From NCBI GenBank assembly GCA_019359765.1, contig JAHHGU010000053.1:1-38863 (forward strand): a stretch of 38,863 nt of DNA. Direction: 5' to 3'. Of the stretch, positions 7,560 to 14,997 are shown in pieces. This stretch comes from Aphanothece sp. CMT-3BRIN-NPC111 (GTDB taxonomy: Bacteria > Cyanobacteriota > Cyanobacteriia > Cyanobacteriales > JAHHGU01). Below the pieces are notes generated by a model. It was not told where the DNA came from. It saw only the letters and a program-made list of their open reading frames with translations, and did not search any database. Positions within the stretch are counted from its first letter, which is position 1, and the number at the start of each line of letters is the position of its first letter. The translations under genes and the position numbers were made by a program.

Positions 7560-7770
7560 AATATCTTCTTGATACAAATGTCTGCATCATTTATCTAAAA
7601 GGCAAAAATTTAACTTAAAGCAGAGGCTTGAGACGGTTCCTATTCAAGAGATAGCTGTATGTTCGATTGTCAAGGCATAACTCTGCTTTGGAGCAATGAA
7701 AAGTGCCAATCCAGAACGCAACTTTAGCTTGCATAGAATTGCTCACAGGAAACAGATCCCGGAATTCTAG
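7556..7770 (+). pseudogene. vapC: vapC-like PIN-domain toxin, frameshifted, nonsense-mutated and truncated
   Basis: The start MKYLLDTNVCIIYLKGKNL is the canonical VapC opening with the first catalytic Asp (LDTN). A missing base near 7610 shifts the frame into a TAA. The neighbouring frame carries on LKQRLETVPIQEIAVCSIVK, then A-stop (TAA at 7678-7680, where the family has Glu), then LCFGAMKSANPERN. After about residue 60 family similarity ends, and the rest of the PIN domain with its remaining acidic residues is absent. It cannot make an active RNase. Confidence 0.8.
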
Positions 7771-7809
7771 CAAAATGCTTTACTCTGGCAGTTTCGTGCA
7801 ATGGTCGCC

Positions 7810-7880
7810 GATAATACCTCTGGCAGTTCCTATGGTGATTGGATGTTGAAGGTTGCGTTGTCGATGGCAGGCAAGTCGCT
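7810..7880 (+). pseudogene. copied 71-bp fragment of the upstream SDR gene
   Basis: Bases 7810-7880 match 4531-4601 at 62 of 71 positions without gaps. The piece encodes the active-site segment (DNTSGSSYGDWMLKVALSM versus the parent's YGYRMSK). Most differences fall in the codons around the YxxxK motif. No start or full domain exists, so it is a dead copy. It marks a local duplication or the remains of a second SDR gene. Confidence 0.8.
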
Positions 7881-8013
7881 TCCTAGAGCCAATTGATATA
7901 ATATGGTGAGTGGAAAACAATGGTGGTTTTCCTGTCATAGCTAGCGACAAGATTAGCAATCGTACTGTGTTAACAACTTAATTTACCTCTAGGCAATCAG
8001 CTTTTCAACCAAC

Positions 8014-9663
8014 ATGCAAATTGGGATAACTTTAAAGAATTACAGGTGTTTTGCCGACTCCAAGCCCGCCAGAATTACCCTTCGTAAGGGTTTTACTGCA
8101 CTTATAGGAATAAACAATTCTGGAAAAACTGCTTTACTCAAATTCTTTTATGAGTTCCGCTCCCTTTTAGCGTCTATTTGTGAGAAAGATACCTGGTCGA
8201 AATTCTTGGCTGGGGTGGAGCAGAATTTTAATTTTCCCAAAGAGCTTTTAGACAGTCAAGAGATTTTTTGTAATACCAATAATCGTCCATTAGTAATAGA
8301 ACTCGAATTCTTGCGTGAAGATGAATCAGAGTTTGACTCAATACTGATTCCTAAAAAATTGATTATTACAGTTCACAGAAATACAAAATATACTGGTCAG
8401 ATTTTTGCAAATGCTGGGATTTTAATGCCCGAAACTTACTCATTTAATGGCAATGATGTTGTGCCTGTCGAAAGTGCTGGAATTGTAGCAACAATATCAT
8501 CAGAATTTTTAAATTCACTTAAGTTTTTGAGTAAAACTTTGTATATCGGTCCATTTAGAAATGTAATAAATCTTTTTCCAACCGAAAATATAAATGAACT
8601 GAGGATTATACAAGGCAACCATACTAGCTATTTTGATATCAATGTTGGATTATCTCTCATTCAACAGTGGCGTAAATCTAAAACAGGGAATGATAAGGAA
8701 TTAATAAAGAGAGCATATGCATTACAAAAGGATATAGGACGTATCTTTAGTTTTGATACTATAGATATTAATTCATCAGTCAACGATCAAACAATTCAAT
8801 TCATTATCAATGAGGAGGTCTATAGCCTTTCCGAAATTGGCTCTGGGCTTTCTCAATTTTTCTTAATTCTTGCAAACGTGGCTGTAAATCAACCATCTTA
8901 TATTCTTATTGATGAACCTGAACTTAACCTTCATCCTTCATTGCAACTTGATTTCTTAACTATACTTGGAAACTATGCTGAGCATGGAATCCTCTTCAGT
9001 ACACATAGTATGGGGCTAGCAAGAGCAAGCGCTGAACAAATTTATGTAGTTCACAAAGGTAAAAAAGATGAAGGTAGTGAGATAAACGAGTTTGATAAAA
9101 CAAAGAGTTCAAAGTATTTGTCGGAATTTCTTGGAGAGCTAAGTTTTTCTGCTTATAGGGAGTTTGGCTTCAATAAAATCTTGCTTGTTGAGGGTCCAAC
9201 GGAAGTCAAAGCTATCCAGCAGTTTCTCCGCAAGTATGGAAAAGAACACGAAATTCTTCTCCTACCTTTGGGTGGTAGCAGTCTTATAAATGGATCGTTT
9301 AGAGATGAGTTACAAGAAATAAAACGTATTTCTGACAATATATACGCACTAATTGACAGTGAGATAGAAGCACCTGATAAAAAATTAGCCCTTGACAGAC
9401 AAGAATTTGTTGATATGTGCAAAGAGATTGGTATTATATGCCATGTTCTTGAATATCGTGCTATTGATAATTATTTTCCAGATCATGCTGTAAAAGCGAT
9501 TAAAGGAGATAATTTTTCTGCACTTAAGCCTTATGAAAGCCTTAAGACTAAGTCCCAATATGGGTGGAGCAAAGCAGATAATTGGCGAATGGCAAAAGAA
9601 ATGACTCTTGAGGAATTATCAAAAACAGATCTTGGAGAATTTATTAAGCAATTAATCGGTTAA
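8014..9663 (+). CDS. OLD-family ATP-dependent nuclease (AAA ATPase plus TOPRIM)
   Basis: 549 residues. The ATPase part has Walker A GINNSGKT at 32-39, an ABC-type signature SEIGSGLSQF at 273-282, Walker B YILIDEPELNLHP at 296-308 and a switch His in FSTHSMGL near 331. The C-terminal TOPRIM domain has the Glu393 motif (LLVEGPTEVKAI), PLGGSS at 418-423, DSE at 448-450 and the family's late motif LEYRAIDNYFPD. OLD proteins are DNA nucleases acting against phages. No UvrD-like helicase (as in Gabija) and no reverse transcriptase lies beside it, so it looks like a stand-alone OLD. The gene is AT-rich and has no HIP1 octamer, unlike its neighbours, which suggests transfer. The start at 8014 has no clear ribosome-binding site. 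Confidence 0.88.
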   Translation: MQIGITLKNYRCFADSKPARITLRKGFTALIGINNSGKTALLKFFYEFRSLLASICEKDTWSKFLAGVEQNFNFPKELLDSQEIFCNTNNRPLVIELEFLREDESEFDSILIPKKLIITVHRNTKYTGQIFANAGILMPETYSFNGNDVVPVESAGIVATISSEFLNSLKFLSKTLYIGPFRNVINLFPTENINELRIIQGNHTSYFDINVGLSLIQQWRKSKTGNDKELIKRAYALQKDIGRIFSFDTIDINSSVNDQTIQFIINEEVYSLSEIGSGLSQFFLILANVAVNQPSYILIDEPELNLHPSLQLDFLTILGNYAEHGILFSTHSMGLARASAEQIYVVHKGKKDEGSEINEFDKTKSSKYLSEFLGELSFSAYREFGFNKILLVEGPTEVKAIQQFLRKYGKEHEILLLPLGGSSLINGSFRDELQEIKRISDNIYALIDSEIEAPDKKLALDRQEFVDMCKEIGIICHVLEYRAIDNYFPDHAVKAIKGDNFSALKPYESLKTKSQYGWSKADNWRMAKEMTLEELSKTDLGEFIKQLIG

Positions 9664-9795
9664 AGTTACAAAGAAATAGAGTTAGACGATCGCTCCCTTA
9701 CTTCAGAGCATTCTCCGGTTTCACAGTCTGATCGCCATTTCTCAGTTGGAATGTTAATTGGCTGCGTTGCTTGATTGTGGATAGCTCCCTCCTAG

Positions 9796-9813
9796 CCCCC
9801 TTTAATAAGGGGG
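9796..9813. terminator. GC-rich hairpin between convergent genes
   Basis: CCCCCTT (9796-9802) pairs with AAGGGGG (9807-9813) around TAAT. A second CCCC/GGGG pair follows at about 9833-9848. It lies between the convergent OLD gene and the ABC exporter and could end both transcripts. It also resembles a dispersed palindromic repeat common in cyanobacterial gaps. Confidence 0.45.
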
Positions 9814-9897
9814 GAACTAAGAATCTTTAAAGTCCCCGTTTTTAAGGGGTATTTACGGATATCATCAGGCGTTTACGCTTATGCAAGAAACAGCCTC

Positions 9898-11640
9898 TCA
9901 GGTAGTCGATGGAAGCTCAAATAACTCCGGTTGTTCTTCGATCAGCGCCATAGGCTGTTTAATCTGCCAAGTCTTATCCTGGGAGAGTTCCAGCAAAGAC
10001 TGATGGTAATTTGCCAACGTAGCGCGATGCCCCACACTCAAAAAAGTAGTTTCTTTCGCCTGCAAATGTTGATATAACCGTTCCTCGTTACCCAAATCTA
10101 ACGCGCTGGTCGCTTCATCTAAGATGGCGTACTTGGGTTTATTCAGCAGCAACCGGGCGAAGGTTAACCGTTGTTGTTCGCCCAAAGAGAGGACATCTGT
10201 CCAATCCTGCTGAGCATCAAAGCCGCCAAACCGTTCATCCAGATCTGCTAAGTTTACCTGTTCCAGAACTTGCTTTAAGTGTTCGTCTTCAACCTCAAGG
10301 TGCGTGTTGGGGTAGAGCATTTGATCCCGGAGAGTACCCAGCACCATGTAAGGACGCTGCGGCAGAAATAAAATGTGCTCAGATTCAGGACGAACGATCG
10401 CACCCGTACCAGAATCCCACAATCCCGCGATCGCCCTCAGCAGCGAACTCTTCCCGCAACCACTCGGTCCCATCACCAAAAGTCCCTGTCCAGCAGGTAA
10501 CTCTATCGACAAATCTTCCACCAACGTCCGCTGATAGTTGGGAGTTTGTAGGCTGAGGTGTTCCACTGCCAACCGATCTGCCTCAATTGTCTGAATCCTT
10601 GGCTTTTGCTCCTCGGATGCCCGATCTGCCTGTGTCTGTTCTAAAAACTGGGCAAAAGTATAGAGACGATTAATTCCAGCACCAAAAGTGGTCAATTGCT
10701 GGAAGCGGGCAACCACAACATTGAGCGAGAAAAAGACGCGAATAAAAGCTCCCTGTGCCTCAGAAACCTTACCCACCTCCATTTCTCCGGCAAAAATCGC
10801 GGGGGCGACAACCAGGGCAGGCAGGATAAAGGGGATGAACTCATAAGTGTTCGTGAGAATATTTAAGTTCAACTCCCAAACCAGCATTCGTTTAACATTC
10901 TCAAACACAGAAAGAAACCGCTGCTTGACCTGATTCGACTCCCGATCCTCTCCCCGGTAAAAAGCGATCGCTTCTGCATTCTCCCGAATTCGCACCAAGC
11001 TAAAACGTAAGTTGGCTTCCTTCTTCAGTTGTTCAAAGTTCAGCCGCACAAGCGGCTTACCAAACACAACCGTTGTAACCAATGTTCCAATCAGGGCATA
11101 CAGCACCAAAAACAACACCAATGGTTTAGAAATGCCCCAAAGTACGCTGCTGAAAGCAACCAGCGATAGCACCGACTCTACCAGTACCAGCAAAAAAGTC
11201 AGGGATTCCTGGGTAAAACTGCGAACATCCTCTGCAATCCGCTGATCCGGGTTATCAATCTCCGTTCCTGTGATATGCAGGTCGTAATAGGCGCGATCGC
11301 GAAAGTAATTATCCACAAACCGATGGGTGAGCCAGCGCCGCCATTGCAGACTGAGGCGATCGCGCAGATAGGTATAACCTGCGAGCAATGGTGCATAAAT
11401 CACCAGCACACCAATGAAAATGATCACAGTTTGCCAAAAGCGCGGCTCATCCTGGGCTGAAAGGGCTGAAATCAGCACCCCTCGCTTGTTGTTGAGCACC
11501 ACACTCAACCCCGTATACGCCAGCAAAAACAGCACCACCCCCAGCAGTAACCCTCTGGCTTGCCATTTTTCATCCCCTGACCAGTAGGACTTGGCGATCG
11601 CCCAAAATTGCCGAAACACGTCAATATTCAATCGATCCAT
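9898..11640 (-). CDS. ABC transporter, fused permease/ATPase (YddA/SbmA-BacA type)
   Basis: 580 residues. The N-terminal half is an ABC_membrane_2 permease with hydrophobic segments near 30-50, 70-92, 145-170, 174-195 and 265-285. It carries the conserved cytoplasmic motif NPDQRIAEDVRSFTQESL at 130-147, typical of the SbmA/BacA/ABCD group. The ATPase domain has Walker A GPSGCGKS at 391-398, signature LSLGEQQ at 484-490, Walker B YAILDEATSALD at 504-515 and the switch VGHR. Relatives move peptides, cobalamin or very-long acyl compounds, so the substrate here is open. It acts as a homodimer in the membrane. The gene is monocistronic as far as can be seen. Confidence 0.9.
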   Translation of the reverse strand: MDRLNIDVFRQFWAIAKSYWSGDEKWQARGLLLGVVLFLLAYTGLSVVLNNKRGVLISALSAQDEPRFWQTVIIFIGVLVIYAPLLAGYTYLRDRLSLQWRRWLTHRFVDNYFRDRAYYDLHITGTEIDNPDQRIAEDVRSFTQESLTFLLVLVESVLSLVAFSSVLWGISKPLVLFLVLYALIGTLVTTVVFGKPLVRLNFEQLKKEANLRFSLVRIRENAEAIAFYRGEDRESNQVKQRFLSVFENVKRMLVWELNLNILTNTYEFIPFILPALVVAPAIFAGEMEVGKVSEAQGAFIRVFFSLNVVVARFQQLTTFGAGINRLYTFAQFLEQTQADRASEEQKPRIQTIEADRLAVEHLSLQTPNYQRTLVEDLSIELPAGQGLLVMGPSGCGKSSLLRAIAGLWDSGTGAIVRPESEHILFLPQRPYMVLGTLRDQMLYPNTHLEVEDEHLKQVLEQVNLADLDERFGGFDAQQDWTDVLSLGEQQRLTFARLLLNKPKYAILDEATSALDLGNEERLYQHLQAKETTFLSVGHRATLANYHQSLLELSQDKTWQIKQPMALIEEQPELFELPSTT

Positions 11641-11890
11641 CGGCTAGCTTTCCTCAGAATTAGTGTGCCAGAGATTTAAATAGATAAAGGCGAACAGGCT
11701 GTCCCCTACCAATTAACCAGAGCGATCTGTTGGGTTTACAGATTATTTATCTCGATTTCCCTTCAAGATACTGTAGAGTCATTAGACAGCAGTTCTACTC
11801 TCTCCTTAGATACAGTCAGAGAAGCTCCGGTGGCACACCTGATTTTGTAGAGGGTGCGACAGAGCATTTCAAGTCCTGGCTGTCTTTACT

Positions 11891-12115
11891 CCAGGGCGGC
11901 CGCATCTAAATTACTCTTGATCAAAACCAAAGTTGAACATCAACGATAAAATCAGCATTTACTGCTTAATTTACTTTTCGAGACTCAAAGCGATGCCTAC
12001 GGCAAGCGGCAAAGCGTCTACGCTGAATATTTTCGCAATAAGAGAAAATTAATGATAAAAGTACAAGCTCTATTGATAATTGAATAGTCTTATTGACATG
12101 ATGCGGCCGCCCTGG
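11891..12115. mobile_element. 225-bp element with perfect 16-bp terminal inverted repeats
   Basis: CCAGGGCGGCCGCATC at 11891-11906 is repeated as its exact reverse complement at 12100-12115. Each end contains a GCGGCCGC octamer. The interior is AT-rich and non-coding, and carries one short GC-rich repeat (11990-12024). Size and termini fit a miniature inverted-repeat element, but no target-site duplication is seen outside the ends. A recombination or inversion site pair is an alternative. The rest of 11641-12341 has no supported complete gene. Confidence 0.5.
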
Positions 12116-12147
12116 GGAGCGATGTCTACGATGGGCTACGCCTACGC
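11990..12147. repeat. two copies of a cyanobacterial GCGATGYCTACG short repeat
   Basis: At 11990-12024 and 12119-12147 the sequence begins GCGATG(C/T)CTACG and ends with CTACGC-type triplets. The style matches dispersed short palindromic repeats in Nostocales/Oscillatoriales-type genomes. One copy lies inside the 225-bp inverted-repeat element and one just outside it. No function is evident. Confidence 0.5.
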
Positions 12148-12210
12148 ACTTGGTCTGATATCCGCGATATCTCTGCATACCGCAAAACGAGTCAGATAAC
12201 TGCCTAGATA

Positions 12211-12288
12211 CCAGCATTCTCAGAAGTCTTTGTTCAAGCTACTGGTTGGCGACGTAATACACAGGGTCAGGTTGAATTAATTGCATAG
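12211..12288 (+). pseudogene. possible C-terminal remnant of a filamentous-haemagglutinin-like exoprotein
   Basis: A stop-bounded frame of 25 codons reads PAFSEVFVQATGWRRNTQGQ and ends VELIA. Cyanobacterial two-partner-secretion exoproteins often end with a similar 'EAQGW..n.nG.V.L.A' block. Nothing else of such a gene is present, so this is a guess from one short motif. Confidence 0.3.
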
Positions 12289-12341
12289 AAAGCTCCCGTT
12301 CAGGTGCAACAAACATTCTTCTGTGCTGCTCTTCCCAAGAG

Positions 12342-13238
12342 TTAGTTTTTTAGCTCGCTACATTCAGCAATAAAATCAACAAAGGTTCGCACTTTCGATG
12401 AAAGATATTTGCGGCTAGTATACACAGCATAAAGCATATTAGCTGGCAAGCGATAATCCAGCATCACCCTCTCTAGATGTCCGGCAGCAATATCGTCTTC
12501 AATCAGCCAAGTTGGTAAGAATGCCAGACCCATTCCGTCCATTACCGCGTTATGCATCAGATTTTCATTGTTAGTCCGCAGCACCGACGATTCAATCTTA
12601 ATGCTTTCTTTTCCCGTTAGTCCTTCAAAGGGCAGTTCACCCTCTGAAAGTGACAAATACGAATAAGTAATCATAGCGTGCTGCGATAAATCTTTCGGTT
12701 TTAAAGGGTATCCAGCTTTGCGAAGGTATGACGGAGAGCCTACCAGGTAAAACGGAATAGATGCAATTGGATGTGCAATCAGGTTACTAGGAGGAGATTG
12801 AGTCACTCTCAATACCAAATCAAACCCTTCCTCTACTACGTTAACCATTCGCCCACTTAAGTCAATGTCTAAGGAGACTGCGGCAAACTGTGCCTGATAC
12901 TTAGCAAGTATCTTTGTAAATATGCGATTGGCAAACCATACTGGGGCACTAATTTTTAGCACCCCACTAGGTACAATTGTTGCTCGACTGACCGTTGCTT
13001 CTACTTCATCCAGGCTATCCAACATCTCGCAACATTGTTCAAAATAAACTTTCCCGATTTCCGTCAAACTTAAATGTCGGCTGGTGCGATTTAGCAAGCG
13101 ACCACCCAAGTGCTGCTCTAGGTGCATAACGTGTTTGCTAGCCATTGCCGGAGATATTTCCATGCGAGCGGCGGCAGCAACAAAGCTTTTCAGTTCTACA
13201 ACTCTGCGAAACACCCGCATACTCACTAAGGTATCCAT
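12342..13238 (-). CDS. LysR-family transcriptional regulator
   Basis: 298 residues, a usual LysR length. The N-terminal winged helix-turn-helix spans about 1-60 (MRVFRRVVELKSFVAAAARM; ISPAMASKHVMHLEQHLGG; NRTSRHLSLTEIG). Residues about 90-290 form the periplasmic-binding-like effector domain. It is divergent from the extradiol dioxygenase gene, with only 70 bp between the start codons, the classical layout for a LysR protein controlling its neighbour. The effector is probably an aromatic compound handled by the downstream enzymes, which is inferred from position. Confidence 0.9.
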   Translation of the reverse strand: MDTLVSMRVFRRVVELKSFVAAAARMEISPAMASKHVMHLEQHLGGRLLNRTSRHLSLTEIGKVYFEQCCEMLDSLDEVEATVSRATIVPSGVLKISAPVWFANRIFTKILAKYQAQFAAVSLDIDLSGRMVNVVEEGFDLVLRVTQSPPSNLIAHPIASIPFYLVGSPSYLRKAGYPLKPKDLSQHAMITYSYLSLSEGELPFEGLTGKESIKIESSVLRTNNENLMHNAVMDGMGLAFLPTWLIEDDIAAGHLERVMLDYRLPANMLYAVYTSRKYLSSKVRTFVDFIAECSELKN

Positions 13239-13251
13239 TTTGCCCCAGTAA

Positions 13252-13280
13252 CATCAACTAATAGGAAATGATGCATCAAC
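13252..13280. promoter_or_regulatory. candidate LysR operator: CATCAAC direct repeats and dyad
   Basis: CATCAAC occurs at 13252-13258 and 13274-13280, 22 bp apart, about two helical turns. The second copy overlaps a perfect palindrome TGATGCATCA (13269-13278). They lie in the gap between the divergent LysR and dioxygenase genes. LysR proteins usually bind such paired dyads; binding itself is inferred. Confidence 0.4.
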
Positions 13281-13308
13281 ATTTTATTTATTGATTAACT
13301 AATAGTAT

Positions 13309-14184
13309 ATGAATATAGTGAGTTATATAGACCTCGTAGCCGAAACCATCAAACAGAATTTCGATATGATAATGCCTGAATTTCCGACCTACTTTGTTTC
13401 TCACGGTGGCGGCCCCTGGCCATACATGAAAGACCAATTTGGTCAAATGTTCGATCGGCTCGAAACTTCGTTACAGGATATACCTCGCCAATTAGGAGCG
13501 ACACCCAAGGCAGTGTTAATGATCTCGGGGCATTGGGAAGAAGAAGACTTCACTGTTTCGGCGAGTCCAAATCCTCCGATGATTTACGATTATTCAGGCT
13601 TTCCCGCGCATACATACCAAGTTAAGTACAGTGCCCCAGGTTCACCGGAATTGGCAATTTGCGTCCAATCGCTGATTCAGGGTGCTGGATATTCAGTCTA
13701 TCTTGACCCGAAACGCGGCTTTGACCACGGTACTTTTACGGTGATGTACCCCATGTATCCGCAAGCACAGATTCCTGTCGTTCAGCTTTCGCTCAAGCGA
13801 GGCTATGACCCAAAACTTCATGTGGAAGTAGGACAAGCATTGGCTCCATTGCGAAAGGAAGGTGTACTAATTATTGGTAGCGGATTGAGCTATCACAATC
13901 TCAGGAGTTTTGGGTCAAAAGGTGCAGAAGCATCACAGCAATTTGATGATTGGCTTCAGCAGACGCTGGTGCAATCTGAGCCAACACAGCGAGTTGATAA
14001 ACTTATCCATTGGGCTAAAGCTCCTGCTGCACGATTAGCTCACCCACAGGAAGACCATTTACTACCGTTGATGGTCGCTGTTGGCGCAGCCCAAAGCGAA
14101 CCAGGCGTCTGTGTTTATCATGATGAAAACCTCCCTGGCGGTATTGTTTCGTCTAGTTTCCGATTTGGCAATGCCGCAGCATAG
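13309..14184 (+). CDS. DODA-type extradiol ring-opening dioxygenase (LigB superfamily)
   Basis: 291 residues. Metal-site and active-site histidines of the 4,5-DOPA/YgiD group are visible: His32 (PTYFVSHGGGPW), His75 (MISGHWEEED), His140 (GFDHGTF), His196 (GLSYHNLRS) and His250 (HPQEDHLLPL). Family members open catechol-type rings using Zn or Fe, giving for example betalamic acid from DOPA; the real substrate is unknown. The first 20 residues lie before family similarity, so ATG 13366 is a likely alternative start and would leave more room for the promoter. It is followed after 46 bp by the haem-type membrane protein, probably in one transcript. Confidence 0.88.
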   Translation: MNIVSYIDLVAETIKQNFDMIMPEFPTYFVSHGGGPWPYMKDQFGQMFDRLETSLQDIPRQLGATPKAVLMISGHWEEEDFTVSASPNPPMIYDYSGFPAHTYQVKYSAPGSPELAICVQSLIQGAGYSVYLDPKRGFDHGTFTVMYPMYPQAQIPVVQLSLKRGYDPKLHVEVGQALAPLRKEGVLIIGSGLSYHNLRSFGSKGAEASQQFDDWLQQTLVQSEPTQRVDKLIHWAKAPAARLAHPQEDHLLPLMVAVGAAQSEPGVCVYHDENLPGGIVSSSFRFGNAAA

Positions 14185-14230
14185 TTTTTTCTTGTTTTCT
14201 ATCTATTTGATCACAATTTGAGGTTGACCC

Positions 14231-14860
14231 ATGGCAAATATTACTAAACAAACCAAAATCGGCTTAAAGGCAAGTATCTATTTTTGTTTGTTTTTATTGG
14301 TTGTTAGCCTGTTTTTCATGCGGAGTAACTGGTCTACTGCTGGGGCTTGGATGGGTAGATTAAGTATTTATGTTTTTTGGTTAATTGCTATAGCTGGAAT
14401 TTTGAAAAGATTTAGAGTCAAAGGATTCTTGTATAGAGTGCAGCAAGTTTTGATGGCTAATCGTCGCCAGCTTGGAATTTTGATGTTTATGCTTGGTTTG
14501 ACTCATTTTTTTTGGTCTAAAGTCTTTGATAACATTCTTAACGGGTCTCCTCAGAGTATTCCCACTTATCAACCTTTGGGTTTATTAGCTTTATTTTTGT
14601 GTTTGCCTTTGGCTATAACTTCAAATAGATTTTCGGTTAAAAAGCTAGGAAAATTTTGGCAAACTCTGCATTATTTGGTTTATCCAGTAATGTTTATATT
14701 GGCTTTTCATACCAGCTTACAAGGTAAAGATTTTCAAATTCTGGGGATTTATTTTAGTCTGGGAAATACTGTTTTTTATGGACTTCCCAGTTTAACTATT
14801 CTAATTTTGCAGATAGTTTCTCACTTTTATGACAAAAAGATGAAAACCAGAGCAGTTTAA
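14231..14860 (+). CDS. ferric-reductase-like haem-binding membrane protein
   Basis: 209 residues with about six hydrophobic segments (near 13-30, 42-58, 80-98, 116-130, 145-162, 172-198). It resembles the ferric reductase-like transmembrane domain of the YedZ/MsrQ type: RRQLGILMFMLGLTHFFW with His92, LHYLVYP with His147 and AFHTSL with His160, which would hold b-type haem. It would pass electrons across the membrane. No FAD/NAD domain is attached, so it needs a separate donor. The gene is noticeably AT-rich compared with its neighbours, suggesting foreign origin. It sits between two ring-cleaving dioxygenases, a placement that hints at a redox link but does not prove one. Confidence 0.75.
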   Translation: MANITKQTKIGLKASIYFCLFLLVVSLFFMRSNWSTAGAWMGRLSIYVFWLIAIAGILKRFRVKGFLYRVQQVLMANRRQLGILMFMLGLTHFFWSKVFDNILNGSPQSIPTYQPLGLLALFLCLPLAITSNRFSVKKLGKFWQTLHYLVYPVMFILAFHTSLQGKDFQILGIYFSLGNTVFYGLPSLTILILQIVSHFYDKKMKTRAV

Positions 14861-14997
14861 AAAGGTGCAGCCTGATAGTTTGTCTTCATCACCGTTATGC
14901 CAATCATTACGAAAATAGTAAATTTCTGCAAACCTACCAGCAATTATGCAACGCCAAATGTTTGATGTCACTTTCGTAAAAAAATCGTAGACAGACT

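Noticed and set aside
7749..8013. Second gene between vapC and the OLD nuclease
   Set aside because: Only the SDR fragment is recognisable; no frame has a start, a ribosome-binding site and a credible length.
8014..9663. Gabija (GajA) assignment for the OLD-type gene
   Set aside because: No UvrD-like GajB gene next to it; the next gene is a convergent ABC exporter.
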